Source: G039029935 sp039029935 (GTDB taxonomy: Bacteria; Chloroflexota; Anaerolineae; Caldilineales; Caldilineaceae). Taken from it: DNA of 21,494 nt. Both the position numbers and the translations under genes were made by a program. Where the stretch lies: assembly GCA_039029935.1 (NCBI GenBank), contig JBCCFC010000050.1, forward strand, positions 1 to 21,494, read 5' to 3'. Below, piece after piece: positions 13,633 to 21,432 of this stretch (the first letter of the stretch is position 1; the number at the start of each line of letters is the position of its first letter). Under the pieces are notes generated by a model. It did no database searches. It was given only the letters and a program-made list of their open reading frames with translations, and was not told the DNA's origin.

Positions 13633-14805
13633 TCAAGCTTTGTCTAAGCTGCTTTCAAACATCAATTTCATCATGAAGTAGGTGAATTCCCCACCAAAAG
13701 CGGCATCCAATGCTGAATTAATGAGGTCGCGTAGCGTCTCTTCATCATCAATTCGTTCAATCTGTTCAATCATCTTGGCTTGTTTCTCCTCATCCAATGT
13801 CAATTTATGATTCACAATACCAAGAATCGTTTCCCGATGACCAGCTAACATCTTCTGCCGTTCTTGTTGAAGTATTTTCTGATACTTTTCTTCTGTGGAT
13901 TCAATTCCTTCCTGACGCGCCTTGGCTTCCAACCGTTCAAAAATAGACTCCATAATTTCTTCCTCCTCCGCAAATACTGTCCGTACAGCATTGTCCATAG
14001 CCTCATCAGATACGCGATTTTTAACAGATGTAAGGTAACGTATAATTGCCTCTAGCAAGGGGCGTACTATCTCCAAGGGTAATTTGGCCTGTTGAAGTGG
14101 GCTTAATATTTGGATGAGCTTGCCTTCTAGTCCTTGATTGAAGATATATTTTAGGGCAAGCAAGCCCGATTGTAAAGCCCCAGATGGGACCAATTTGGTA
14201 ATATCCTCATCCGATTTCTCGCTCAAGTCGATGAGAATATACTCGAAATGGGGAATGAATTTTTGCAATTGCGGGTCTACGTACTGAAATAGCGTCGCAA
14301 ATTGCTTGTCTATGTTCCAGTTCTTTTCACCATGATAAAAGATGATGGGGATGATGGCACGTGGCTGCACGTTGTTTGTCCAGTCATACTCCCATCGTGT
14401 CACCATATACCGTAGGCATTGTAGGACCACACTCGATTCCGGTGAACTTTTATGCTCAAATAGCAGATAGATGTCAACAGTTTTGGGTGCTTTTTTGTCA
14501 CCTTTCGGATTGTAGACTTCATTGAGCTGAACGCGGAAAAGCAAGTCCGATTCGTGGTTGGTCAACATACTATCCGTATAGACGCTATCGATATCGACAA
14601 ATTCATTCAGGTTCATCAGCGAGATATATTGCTTTGAGACAAACCCTTGCAGTAGTTCACGTACATAATCAAGATTTGAGAACACGTGCCTGAAAAAGCT
14701 GTCATGTGGATTGCGAACTTTGGGTGGGTTCTTGGTTGTCTGCTCTGAGTTCTCCGCTGGTTGTTCCTGCGCATTGGTATTTGGTTTGGATTTTTGTCGT
14801 GCCAT
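13633..14805 (-). CDS. Rpn family nuclease/putative transposase (PD-(D/E)XK)
   Basis: 390 residues on the minus strand. The start is the ATG at 14805, because AGAGAGGAA lies just upstream of it; an upstream TTG in frame would put that site inside the gene. NPHDSFFRHVFSNLDYVREL (32-51) is the hallmark opening of the Rpn/transposase_31 family. The nuclease core is Asp87 in ESDLLF and Glu117/Lys119 in LLFEHKSS. E. coli Rpn proteins are DNA endonucleases that promote RecA-independent recombination; transposition itself has not been a clear property of the family. The C-terminus is a charged, probably coiled-coil region (~290-360). A strong promoter lies at 14878-14849. The proline/glutamine-rich first 30 residues look disordered. 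Confidence 0.88.
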   Translation of the reverse strand: MARQKSKPNTNAQEQPAENSEQTTKNPPKVRNPHDSFFRHVFSNLDYVRELLQGFVSKQYISLMNLNEFVDIDSVYTDSMLTNHESDLLFRVQLNEVYNPKGDKKAPKTVDIYLLFEHKSSPESSVVLQCLRYMVTRWEYDWTNNVQPRAIIPIIFYHGEKNWNIDKQFATLFQYVDPQLQKFIPHFEYILIDLSEKSDEDITKLVPSGALQSGLLALKYIFNQGLEGKLIQILSPLQQAKLPLEIVRPLLEAIIRYLTSVKNRVSDEAMDNAVRTVFAEEEEIMESIFERLEAKARQEGIESTEEKYQKILQQERQKMLAGHRETILGIVNHKLTLDEEKQAKMIEQIERIDDEETLRDLINSALDAAFGGEFTYFMMKLMFESSLDKA

Positions 14806-14848
14806 TGATTGATTTCCTCTCTGTATTGCCAAACAAATATTCGATAGC

Positions 14849-14878
14849 AGTATAGCAGATAGTTGGGTAGCGTGTCAA
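14849..14878 (-). promoter_or_regulatory. Promoter of the Rpn gene
   Basis: On the minus strand a perfect TTGACA (14878-14873), an 18-bp spacer and TATACT (14854-14849), about 45 nt before the ATG. Further upstream, ATGACGT/ACGTCAT (14918-14924 with 14935-14941) is a 7-bp inverted repeat that could be a regulator site. Nothing else is recognised up to 15022. Confidence 0.65.
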
Positions 14879-15022
14879 AAAACGTCGATATGAATAGAAA
14901 AAACATGGAGAATTTGCATGACGTGACAGTCATTACGTCATCCACTGTTTGGCTATATGACGCGTACAAATTAAAATAGAGTGACTTCATCCCCTATCAG
15001 TTTGACGCACAAAGAAGTGCAG

Positions 15023-15080
15023 GATAGACTCTAATTGTCAAAACAATTTGATTGAGTAGTAATCAAAAGGAGAGTCTATC
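15023..15080 (+). other. Inverted repeat enclosing the transposase ribosome binding site
   Basis: GATAGACTCT (15023-15032) and AGAGTCTATC (15071-15080) are a perfect 10-bp inverted repeat, and the second arm ends at the ATG and overlaps the AAAGGAGA ribosome binding site. Transcripts entering from outside would fold and hide the site; transcripts starting inside would not. Such protection is known in IS10 and other elements. The IS end itself is not identified. Confidence 0.55.
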
Positions 15081-15278
15081 ATGCAAGAGGAATTGTACAT
15101 CAAATTGGTGAAAGAGCTAGAAAACCAATTGCCTTGGTCATCAAAAGCGCAAACGAAAAATTTGGCATTATTGACACAGGGACTGGTATTCGGTCGGAAA
15201 TGTAGCATAGGGAATTTAGCTTCAGAATACCCGTTGGAGGGTAGAAAAGAAAGGCGGTGTGTGTCAAGGTACACATAA
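15081..15278 (+). pseudogene. IS4-like transposase, 5' fragment only
   Basis: About the first 57 residues of this 65-residue frame look like the N-terminus of an IS4-type DDE transposase: QEELYIKLVKELENQLPW, then TKNLALLTQGLVFGRKCSIG and YPLEGRKERR. After about 15250 the sequence changes to group II intron material and the frame ends within 30 nt. The catalytic DDE core is absent, so it cannot transpose by itself. It marks one end of a former IS that was deleted through, or cut, when it landed next to the intron. Family assignment is from sequence feel for IS4-like openings and is moderately sure. Confidence 0.6.
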
Positions 15279-15666
15279 CGGCATGTCCTGTCTTGAGGTC
15301 ACGGTCCAAAGAGAAGGGAAGAAGCCATTAATCGCAAGGTTTGGGGGATTGCCTCTCAAGTTCAACAAAAAATCTGTCATAGAAGACCGGATACCTCAAG
15401 TATGGAATACGAGAACTGAAATCATTCAACGTCTACTCGCAGATGAGTGTGAGGTTTGCGGTAGTTCGGACAAAGTTCAAGTTCATCATGTCAGAAAGTT
15501 AGCTGACCTCAGAAAAAAGTATCGAGGCAAGCAGATGCCTAGCTGGGTCAAACGCATGTGTTCACGTAATCGGAAAACCATGATGGTTTGCCATCGCTGT
15601 CACACTGACATCCATGCCGGAAGACCTCTTCAATGGAAAGAATCACTGGAAAGCCGGATGTATTGA
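15259..15666 (+). pseudogene. Group II intron-encoded protein, C-terminal maturase/HNH fragment
   Basis: A 135-residue frame with no true start: a GTG at 15259 opens it next to the transposase junction. GKKPLIARFGGLPLK is the maturase-side segment of group II intron proteins. The HNH endonuclease domain follows: CEVCGSS, VQVHHVRKLADL, NRKTMMVCHRCH and TDIHAGRP, with its Cys/His zinc residues all present. The reverse-transcriptase domain, and so retromobility, is lost. The C-terminus overlaps the intron's domain V, as is common in bacterial introns. It is a clear relic. Confidence 0.85.
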
Positions 15667-15743
15667 AAGGTGGCGGGTGCCCTCTGGGCGCGGTTTGGGG
15701 AGGGACACTTAGCTGGTTTCTGACCTCTAGGTGTCTACTCCAC
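15651..15743 (+). mobile_element. 3' end of a group II intron (domains V and VI)
   Basis: AAGCCG (15651-15656) can pair with CGGTTT downstream (~15680-15686), with a GAAA loop inside, as in domain V; about a dozen extra bases (around GGGTGCCCTCTGGGC) make it atypical. Domain VI is a clean 9-bp hairpin, GACACTTAG/CTAGGTGTC (15704-15712 with 15727-15735). An A at 15737 then lies seven bases before the end and could be the branch site. The intron ends CTCCAC at 15743, fitting the AY rule, and the reading frame of the next gene opens immediately. The 5' intron and domain I are missing. Confidence 0.65.
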
Positions 15744-17342
15744 TTTGAGTTGCGTGAGAATGGGATTGGGATTCGGAAATTAGTCGAGGATTATTTCTTT
15801 ACCTTCATAAGGCAATTCCTCGCCTATCGATCTCGTGATGCTATGCTTGCATTTATTAATCCCGTATCTACGGAGGCGTTACATACTATTGCAGAAAAAC
15901 TAAACGAGATGGTGATTCTAGAGCATCTGCATTATTGGGAAACCTTAAGCAAGAAGGATAGCTGGACACCGGACGAAGTTGCGAGAGTCTTTCACAACCT
16001 CCCCCACACGGTTGCATCGAAAACAGGGTTGAGTATCATCGTCATGTTTGACGAGTTTCAGCGGCTCGATCAGGTACTCTATTATGATGAGGACTTGACC
16101 CGCAAGCACCATAAGTTTACGGGTTCTTTTGCCACGGCAGCAGAATCCTCACGCGCACCGATGCTGATTGCCGGATCACAGGTGACGATTTTGACCCAAC
16201 AGGCGTTGGCTGGAGCCATGCTGGGGCGTGTAGGCACAACCTACATCAAAGGCTTGCCCATCGGTGGCTGTGCCGAATTGGTGCGCAAATTTGCCCGCAA
16301 GCGTAAACTCAACATCTCGCTCGACATGGCCTACAGTATCAGCCGCTTGGTCGATGGGCATCCCTACTATATCTGGTGTTTGTTCAGCAGTAAATATCGA
16401 AAGCGTAACCTGACAACGGACGAGGGGGTTAAGGCAACACTGACCTATGAGGCAGAGAACCCAGCAGGATATATCCGTAAGTTCTGGGAATTTAATTTTT
16501 GGCAGGCGTTGGATACATTGGATAAACCACACGCAAAAGAGGTGCTGATCTATCTCAGTCAATATCCCACGACCGAAGTCTACATCGAACAACTCATTAG
16601 CGACTTAGGATTGCCGCTCACCAAAGAGGTAGGCAACCAGCTACTGCGTGACCTCATTCGCTGTGACTTGGCGCGTGAACGGGGACGAGGTTTTTATGGG
16701 GGTCTCTCTGACCCAATGCTGGCCCGTGTGCTGCGTATCGAATATGGCTGGGAACTCGAACAACTGATGCGTGACGAAGCCGTCCGCCAGATGGAAGCAG
16801 AAGTCGCACAGGAAATCATTCAATATCAGAAGGAACTCATCGACAAACTCAAGGGCGATCTCCGTTACTGGACAGGCCGTTTTGCCGAGATGTTTATCGA
16901 CAAGCTCATGAAACGGCATTTCAACGACCAAAGCGTCACGGGCGCATACTTCAACCAAGCGACAGATATACAACTCGACCGTTTTGAAAGCGTCTTCACG
17001 ACCATGACACAGCCCCCCGGTGCAACCCGTCCCTATCAGATTGACCTCTACAGTCTGCCCCGCAATGCCAACCAACCCCCTTGGGTTGTTGAAGTCAAAA
17101 ATTGGCAGACGCCAATCAGCCAACCAGATGTCAAACATTTTTGGGAAGCTGCGCAAAATCTTGCCAAAGACAGGGGGCATACGCAGGTGCGTTGTTGGTT
17201 CTATGCACACAGTGGGTTTAGTGACCCCGCCGAGAAATTTATGCAACAGCACGATATCCTCTACACGGATCACGACGGCTTGGTGAAATTGCTGGAAGAT
17301 TTGAAGGTGATTGAGCAATGGGATGAAGATGTAGTGGTGTGA
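15744..17342 (+). pseudogene. 5'-truncated ATPase with C-terminal PD-(D/E)XK-like domain
   Basis: From 15744 the frame gives about 530 residues of an AAA/STAND-type 'archaeal ATPase' protein. IVMFDEFQRLD is Walker B and APMLIAGSQ is the sensor strand, followed by a winged-helix-like region near IEQLISDLGLPLTKEVGN. The Walker A loop should lie upstream but is absent, because the intron 3' end abuts the gene. The C-terminus PYQIDLYSL, then PPWVVEVKNW, matches a restriction-like D...ExK nuclease site. Between these is a helical, probably coiled-coil segment. The frame continues open into the intron but no valid start or complete ATPase can be made. Without Walker A it should not hydrolyse ATP. 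Such ATPase-nuclease fusions occur in mobile and defence loci; the role here is unknown. Confidence 0.7.
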
Positions 17343-17425
17343 GGGTTAGCGGGTGATTCGTAGGTCATCGCTAGCAGTGTGACGGTCTGTCCGATTGTGT
17401 TCACAACCACAATCCCTATTTTGTT

Positions 17426-17454
17426 TTGACAGAAACGCTATAGTCCGTTACCAT
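17426..17454 (+). promoter_or_regulatory. Promoter upstream of the acyl-CoA dehydrogenase operon
   Basis: Perfect TTGACA (17426-17431), a 17-bp spacer and TACCAT (17449-17454). A start near 17461 would place the whole MITE-like element in the 5' UTR of the dehydrogenase operon. Confidence 0.45.
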
Positions 17455-17472
17455 CGTCTTATTTTCAAATAA

Positions 17473-17615
17473 GGGCATGGTTCAATAGAGGGTAACAATT
17501 ATAACCGTTCAGTAGGCACGCCTCGTGCCGGCTCTACACTGGTACAACCCGCACGAGGGCGTGCTCATTGAACGTGGATTTGTTCCCCTCTACTGTTACC
17601 ATATGAACCATGCCC
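17473..17615. mobile_element. 143-bp MITE-like element
   Basis: The ends GGGCATGGTTCA (17473-17484) and TGAACCATGCCC (17604-17615) are perfect 12-bp terminal inverted repeats. Inside, a second imperfect inverted repeat of about 22 bp (GTTCA...GGCACGCC...TCGTGC with its complement, ~17507-17575) makes the whole element foldable. No coding capacity. AA flanks both ends (possibly a 2-bp target duplication, weak). The autonomous partner is not in the window. Confidence 0.6.
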
Positions 17616-17686
17616 AAATTCACAAACTACACTGCTGAAACTTTGAAAATAAAAGGGGTCAACGATAGAACGCGGTTTGCATCTTT

Positions 17687-17722
17687 CTCTGCGAAATCTC
17701 GGCGTTCTCTGCGCCCTCTGCG
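17687..17722. repeat. CTCTGCG direct repeats
   Basis: CTCTGCG occurs three times (17687-17693, 17707-17713, 17716-17722), in a pattern (CGCAGAG on the minus strand) that I recognise as a dispersed low-complexity intergenic repeat of many environmental bacteria. No function is evident. It lies just before the dehydrogenase operon. Confidence 0.6.
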
Positions 17723-17779
17723 GTTTTTCACCGCCATGTTTTCAGCAAGTTCACAAAGATTTATACCAGAGGAGAAGCA

Positions 17780-18871
17780 ATGCTCGACTTTCGTTTAGAT
17801 GAAGAACAACAGATGTTGGTTGAAGTCATCAACCGTTTTGCAACCGAGAAGCTGCGCACTGTCTTTCGTGAGGCCGAGGAGAGCGGTGAGATGCCAGCGG
17901 ATGTCCTCCAGGCGGGCTGGGAGATCGGTGCGCTACCTGCCTCAATCCCAGGCGAATATGGCGGCTTTGGCGAACACTCGGCTGTCACCAGTGCCATCGC
18001 CACCGAGGAATTTTCCTTTGGCGATCTCGCCATCACCTTGCAGATTATGACGCCCAATCTGTTGGCGATTCCAGTCATGCTGGCGGGGACGGAAGCACAA
18101 AAACAGGCATATCTACCATCGTGTGTGGATACCGATATCCCCAAGGTGACAGCAGCGTTAACCGAGCGTGTCTACCAGTTTGACCCCTACAATCTGGGTG
18201 TGACGGCAACGGCCAACGATGATGGCTATGTACTCAACGGCATCAAGGTCTATGTCCCTGCCGCTGCCGATGCTGAAACCATTCTGGTTTGGGCCAATGA
18301 AGGCGGCACAACACAGGGCTTTTTGGTTGCTACAGACACAGTGGGTGTGACCATTGGTGAACGTGACAAGCTCATGGGGGTGCAGGCGTTGGCAACCTAT
18401 GAAGTCCGGCTTGACAACGTACAGATCAGTGCGGATGCCAAGTTGGGCGGCGCAGAGGGCTGCAACTTTGACCTCATCCTCAACTACAGCCGTGTGGCAC
18501 TGGGCGCAGCAGCTGTGGGTGTGGCCCGTGCCAGCTATGAATATGCACGTGAGTACGCCAAGGAACGGGAGCAGTTTGGTCGCCCCATTGCGCAGAACCA
18601 GTCGATTGCCTTTATGTTGGCCGACATGGCGAGCGATGTCGAATCAGCTCGTCTGCTGGTCTGGGAAGCGGCGTGGCTGCTGGACCAAGGCGAGGATGCA
18701 ACGCAAGCAACCACCGTCATGAAGCAGTATGTCGATGATGTTGTGCTGCGCGTCTGTGACAATGGCGTCCTCATCCTGGGTGGCTATGGATTCATCCGTG
18801 AATACCCGGCGGAATTGTGGCTGCGCAATGCACGTGGTTTTGCCAGCTTTGATGGGTTAGCGATTGCGTAG
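17780..18871 (+). CDS. Acyl-CoA dehydrogenase subunit lacking the catalytic Glu
   Basis: 363 residues, RBS GAGGAGAAG. The fold is clear: LDEEQQMLVEVINRFA at the start, AALTER (125-130) as the flavin-side loop, REQFGRPIAQNQSIAFMLAD (263-282), and ILGGYGFIREYP (332-343), which binds FAD. The position of the family's catalytic Glu (YEGT near the C-terminus) is here SFDGL, with Asp358, and the alternative Glu site of isovaleryl-CoA dehydrogenase (helix G, LERL) is NYSRV. The protein ends about five residues later, so the last helix is short. It probably works as the non-catalytic or structural half of a complex with the next gene, which starts 10 bp downstream. The substrate acyl chain is unknown. 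Confidence 0.85.
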   Translation: MLDFRLDEEQQMLVEVINRFATEKLRTVFREAEESGEMPADVLQAGWEIGALPASIPGEYGGFGEHSAVTSAIATEEFSFGDLAITLQIMTPNLLAIPVMLAGTEAQKQAYLPSCVDTDIPKVTAALTERVYQFDPYNLGVTATANDDGYVLNGIKVYVPAAADAETILVWANEGGTTQGFLVATDTVGVTIGERDKLMGVQALATYEVRLDNVQISADAKLGGAEGCNFDLILNYSRVALGAAAVGVARASYEYAREYAKEREQFGRPIAQNQSIAFMLADMASDVESARLLVWEAAWLLDQGEDATQATTVMKQYVDDVVLRVCDNGVLILGGYGFIREYPAELWLRNARGFASFDGLAIA

Positions 18872-18881
18872 GGGGAATATT

Positions 18882-20156
18882 ATGATTAGTTTTGCCATTC
18901 CAGAAGAAGTCCAAAATCAGGCACAGATGTATCAATGGGTTGCCGAAAATGTCATGCGCCCAGATTCACGCAAGCTGGACGAGAATGAGCATGAGCGACC
19001 AACGGCCTTTATCGACGCCACGTGGCCCTTTGTCCAGCAATTTATGAAGGCGCGCATGGGCGGTGGATCATCTGCCAGTGATAAACAGGCCAGTGAGAAG
19101 AAATCCGGTGAACAAAAGTCCGGTCCCAATTGGGGCATGTTGTCCTCGATTATGATGATTGAGCATCTGAGTTGGGGAGACACCGGGCAGTACCTCTCTA
19201 TGCCCAGCCCGGCGTTGGGTGGCTCGGCCGTCCAAGCAGTGGGGACACCGGAACAAAAGCTGCGTATTTTTAGCCGCTGGCTTGAGGGTACACCCAAGTG
19301 GGGCGGCATGGCGATCACCGAGGCCAATGCTGGGTCGGACAACAGCTCCATGCGCACAACGGCCAAGCTCGACCCAGAGACCAACGAGTGGATCATCAAC
19401 GGTGAAAAGCTCTTTATCACCAATGGCAAATTGGCATTAGATGAGTCCGATGGGTTTATCGTCGTCTGGGCCACCATCGATCCCAATGCCGGACGTGCGG
19501 GTATCAAGTCATTCGTCGTCGAAGCGGGGACACCCGGCGCAATTGTCGCACGACAGGAGCATAAGCTCGGCATTCGCGCCAGCGACACGGTCGCACTCAC
19601 CTTTAAAGATGCCCGTGTCCCCTATGAAAATCTGTTGGGCAGTGCCGAAGTTGCCGACAAAAGTGCGGGTAGCAAAGGCTTCAAGGGGGCGATGAAAACC
19701 TTTGATGCCTCGCGCCCATCGGTCGCTGCCAGTGCCATCGGCATCGCACGGGCGGCTGTTGAGTTTACCCACGAGACGTTGGCCGCAGAGGGCATCAAGC
19801 CAGACTACCGCAAACCACGTCATCAATGGACAGCGGTTGAACGTGATCTGGTCAAGATGGAGGCTGAGTACAAGGCCGCATGGTATTTGGTGTTGAAGGC
19901 CACCGCGCAGATGACACATGGTGAAAACAATCGCTTGGAAGCCAGCATGTGTAAGTATCGTGCGGGTGAAGCTGTGACATGGGTTACGCAGAAGTCGGTG
20001 GAGTTGCTGGGGCCTGTTGGCTATTCTCGCGAGACGCTGGCCGAAAAATGGATGCGTGATGCCAAAATCAAGGAAATTTATGAGGGGACGAGACAGATCA
20101 ACCAGTTGATTGTGGCGCGGTCGATTTTGGGGTATTCACGGCGGGAGTTGAGCTGA
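18882..20156 (+). CDS. Acyl-CoA dehydrogenase, catalytic subunit
   Basis: 424 residues from the ATG at 18882, chosen because AGGGGGAA (18870-18877) precedes it; an upstream TTG would overlap the previous gene. ITEANAGSDNSSMRTTA (145-161) is the flavin/substrate loop, FDASRPSVAASAIGIARA (274-291) the helix-G region, and EIYEGTRQI (398-406) contains the catalytic Glu401. A basic, Ser/Lys-rich insert (~60-82) near the N-terminus is unusual. It oxidises an acyl-CoA to the trans-2-enoyl-CoA, passing electrons to electron-transfer flavoprotein. Pairing with the preceding gene matches the alpha2beta2 dehydrogenases known for mycobacterial sterol side-chain degradation (ChsE1-ChsE2); the substrate here is undetermined. 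Confidence 0.9.
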   Translation: MISFAIPEEVQNQAQMYQWVAENVMRPDSRKLDENEHERPTAFIDATWPFVQQFMKARMGGGSSASDKQASEKKSGEQKSGPNWGMLSSIMMIEHLSWGDTGQYLSMPSPALGGSAVQAVGTPEQKLRIFSRWLEGTPKWGGMAITEANAGSDNSSMRTTAKLDPETNEWIINGEKLFITNGKLALDESDGFIVVWATIDPNAGRAGIKSFVVEAGTPGAIVARQEHKLGIRASDTVALTFKDARVPYENLLGSAEVADKSAGSKGFKGAMKTFDASRPSVAASAIGIARAAVEFTHETLAAEGIKPDYRKPRHQWTAVERDLVKMEAEYKAAWYLVLKATAQMTHGENNRLEASMCKYRAGEAVTWVTQKSVELLGPVGYSRETLAEKWMRDAKIKEIYEGTRQINQLIVARSILGYSRRELS

Positions 20157-20158
20157 TT

Positions 20159-20437
20159 ATGGTCGCGGATTTTGGGGAGCGCGGATTAGGACCAAGGTAG
20201 ATGAAAGTTTTGTGTATGCAATTGTCTAATCTGCGACCATATTAGTGTCGCAGATTTGGGGAACGCGGATTAGGATCAGGGTAGATGAGCGTTTTGTGTA
20301 CACAATCATCTAATCTATGTTTCTGGAATCAGCGGCATGTTAGCGTTGCGGATTTAGGGAGTGCGGATTGGGATCAGGGTAGATGAACGTTTTGTGTACA
20401 GAATTGTCTAATCAGCGTTCCCTGAATCCGCAACCAT
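20159..20437. repeat. Three imperfect palindromic TCGCGGATT-type repeats (copies A-C)
   Basis: Copy A 20159-20240, B 20246-20338, C 20344-20437. Each opens with (G)T(C/T)GC(G/A)GATT, a purine spacer and GCGGATT, runs through GTAGATGA..GTTTTGTGTA, and closes with TCTAATC and a complementary arm (C: AATCCGCAACCAT), so each can fold into a long imperfect hairpin. A lacks part of its 3' arm. They start 2 bp after the dehydrogenase stop and end 21 bp before the next start. There is no CRISPR-like constant spacing. Confidence 0.85.
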
Positions 20438-20458
20438 AAAGAGACGAAAAAGACACCA

Positions 20459-21253
20459 ATGACACAACTGCTACACGCCGATATTACTGAAAAAGCATGG
20501 CGAGCGTATTATACTAACTATAATGCACACGGGCATGATTATCCTGAGTCGTTCTATGAAGAAATGATGCGCATTGAGTTGGAACACTTGGGGCTATCTT
20601 GCAGGACACAGGTTGAGTATAATATTCACTATAAAGGTGTTAAAGTTGGTGTACACTTGACCGATACGGAGCTGGATGACAAAGTGATTCTTGAGTACAA
20701 AGTTGTACCAAAGATTCAAGAGCGTCATTGTATGCAGTTGGTGTCGTATTTGAAGGCATCGGGCAAAGAGGCTGGTTTGGTTCTCAATTTTGGGTGTGCC
20801 GAGCCTGATGGTAAGCGGCGTGTGCTGACCGAAATCGGCAAAATCTTTGATCCAGTTTGGAATCCTGATGACCCGATACGAATAGACTTACTCTATCCTG
20901 AACCGAATATGCAGTTACGCCATGCCGCGTGGACTGTATACAATGAACTCGGTTCAGGCTTTGTCCGTCGCATCTACGGAAATGCGTTGCACACTGAAAT
21001 CCGTCTACGGGGCATTGCAGCATATCGTTTAGGTGAGATGAAAGTGATACACCGAGGTCAGGAAGTCGGTGCGCTATCGTTTCCACACATCATCGTAGAC
21101 AAAACAATGGTGGTTGCACCGATTGCCAATGTCGAAATTACTCATTCTCATTTGAATCGTCTACGGGTGGTTCTTAGACAACGGGGATTGCATTTGGGGA
21201 TGATAGTAAACTTTGCAAATGAGAAATTGGAGATGCGGTATGTGCGGGTGTAG
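20459..21253 (+). CDS. Tandem GxxExxY-like protein (two domains, second degenerate)
   Basis: 264 residues, about twice the usual ~125 of the GxxExxY family. Domain 1 (~1-112): YPESFYEEMMRIELEHLGL, then VEYNIHYKGVKVGVHLTD, with a PD-(D/E)XK-like site at Asp69 and ILEYK (Glu79, Lys81), then YLKASGKEAGLVLNFG. Domain 2 (~145-255) repeats the plan (NELGSGFVRRIY, HRGQEVGALSFP, LHLGMIVNFA) without gaps, but the positions equal to Asp69, Glu79 and Lys81 are Pro209, Val219 and Pro221. The family's own motif is imperfect in both (DYPESFY and GFVRRIY). The first domain could be an active nuclease and the second a structural partner; the function of the family is unknown. The ribosome binding site is weak. 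The gene is bracketed within 1-21 bp by related palindromic repeats. Confidence 0.75.
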   Translation: MTQLLHADITEKAWRAYYTNYNAHGHDYPESFYEEMMRIELEHLGLSCRTQVEYNIHYKGVKVGVHLTDTELDDKVILEYKVVPKIQERHCMQLVSYLKASGKEAGLVLNFGCAEPDGKRRVLTEIGKIFDPVWNPDDPIRIDLLYPEPNMQLRHAAWTVYNELGSGFVRRIYGNALHTEIRLRGIAAYRLGEMKVIHRGQEVGALSFPHIIVDKTMVVAPIANVEITHSHLNRLRVVLRQRGLHLGMIVNFANEKLEMRYVRV

Positions 21254-21254
21254 A

Positions 21255-21423
21255 GTCGCGGATTTTGGGAACGCGGATTGGCATTGATGGAATTGAATGA
21301 TCTGTACCTCTGATAAAAGGTTAGGGGAAAATGGAACATGATTCATGAAGCACCAATGAGTATGAAGATGTCACTAAACTAGATAGACATCAAACCCTAA
21401 TCCGCGCTCCCAGAATCCGTGAT
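21255..21423. repeat. Palindromic repeat copy D
   Basis: Starts 1 bp after the GxxExxY stop codon. The left arm (GTCGCGGATTTTGGGAACGC then GGATT) pairs with the right arm AATCCGCGCTCCCAGAATCC (21399-21418), about 120 nt apart. The centre is longer than in copies A-C and includes GTACCTCTGATAA, related to copy E. Confidence 0.8.
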
Positions 21424-21432
21424 GATTGTCGT

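Noticed and set aside
17610..17798. 62-codon frame before the dehydrogenase operon
   Set aside because: It starts in the MITE-like end and crosses the CTCTGCG repeat; no motif, and it overlaps the real start region of the next gene.
20159..20437. Possible CRISPR array
   Set aside because: Units are 82-94 bp, imperfect, self-complementary and adjacent, with no constant repeats separated by unique spacers, and no cas genes are present.
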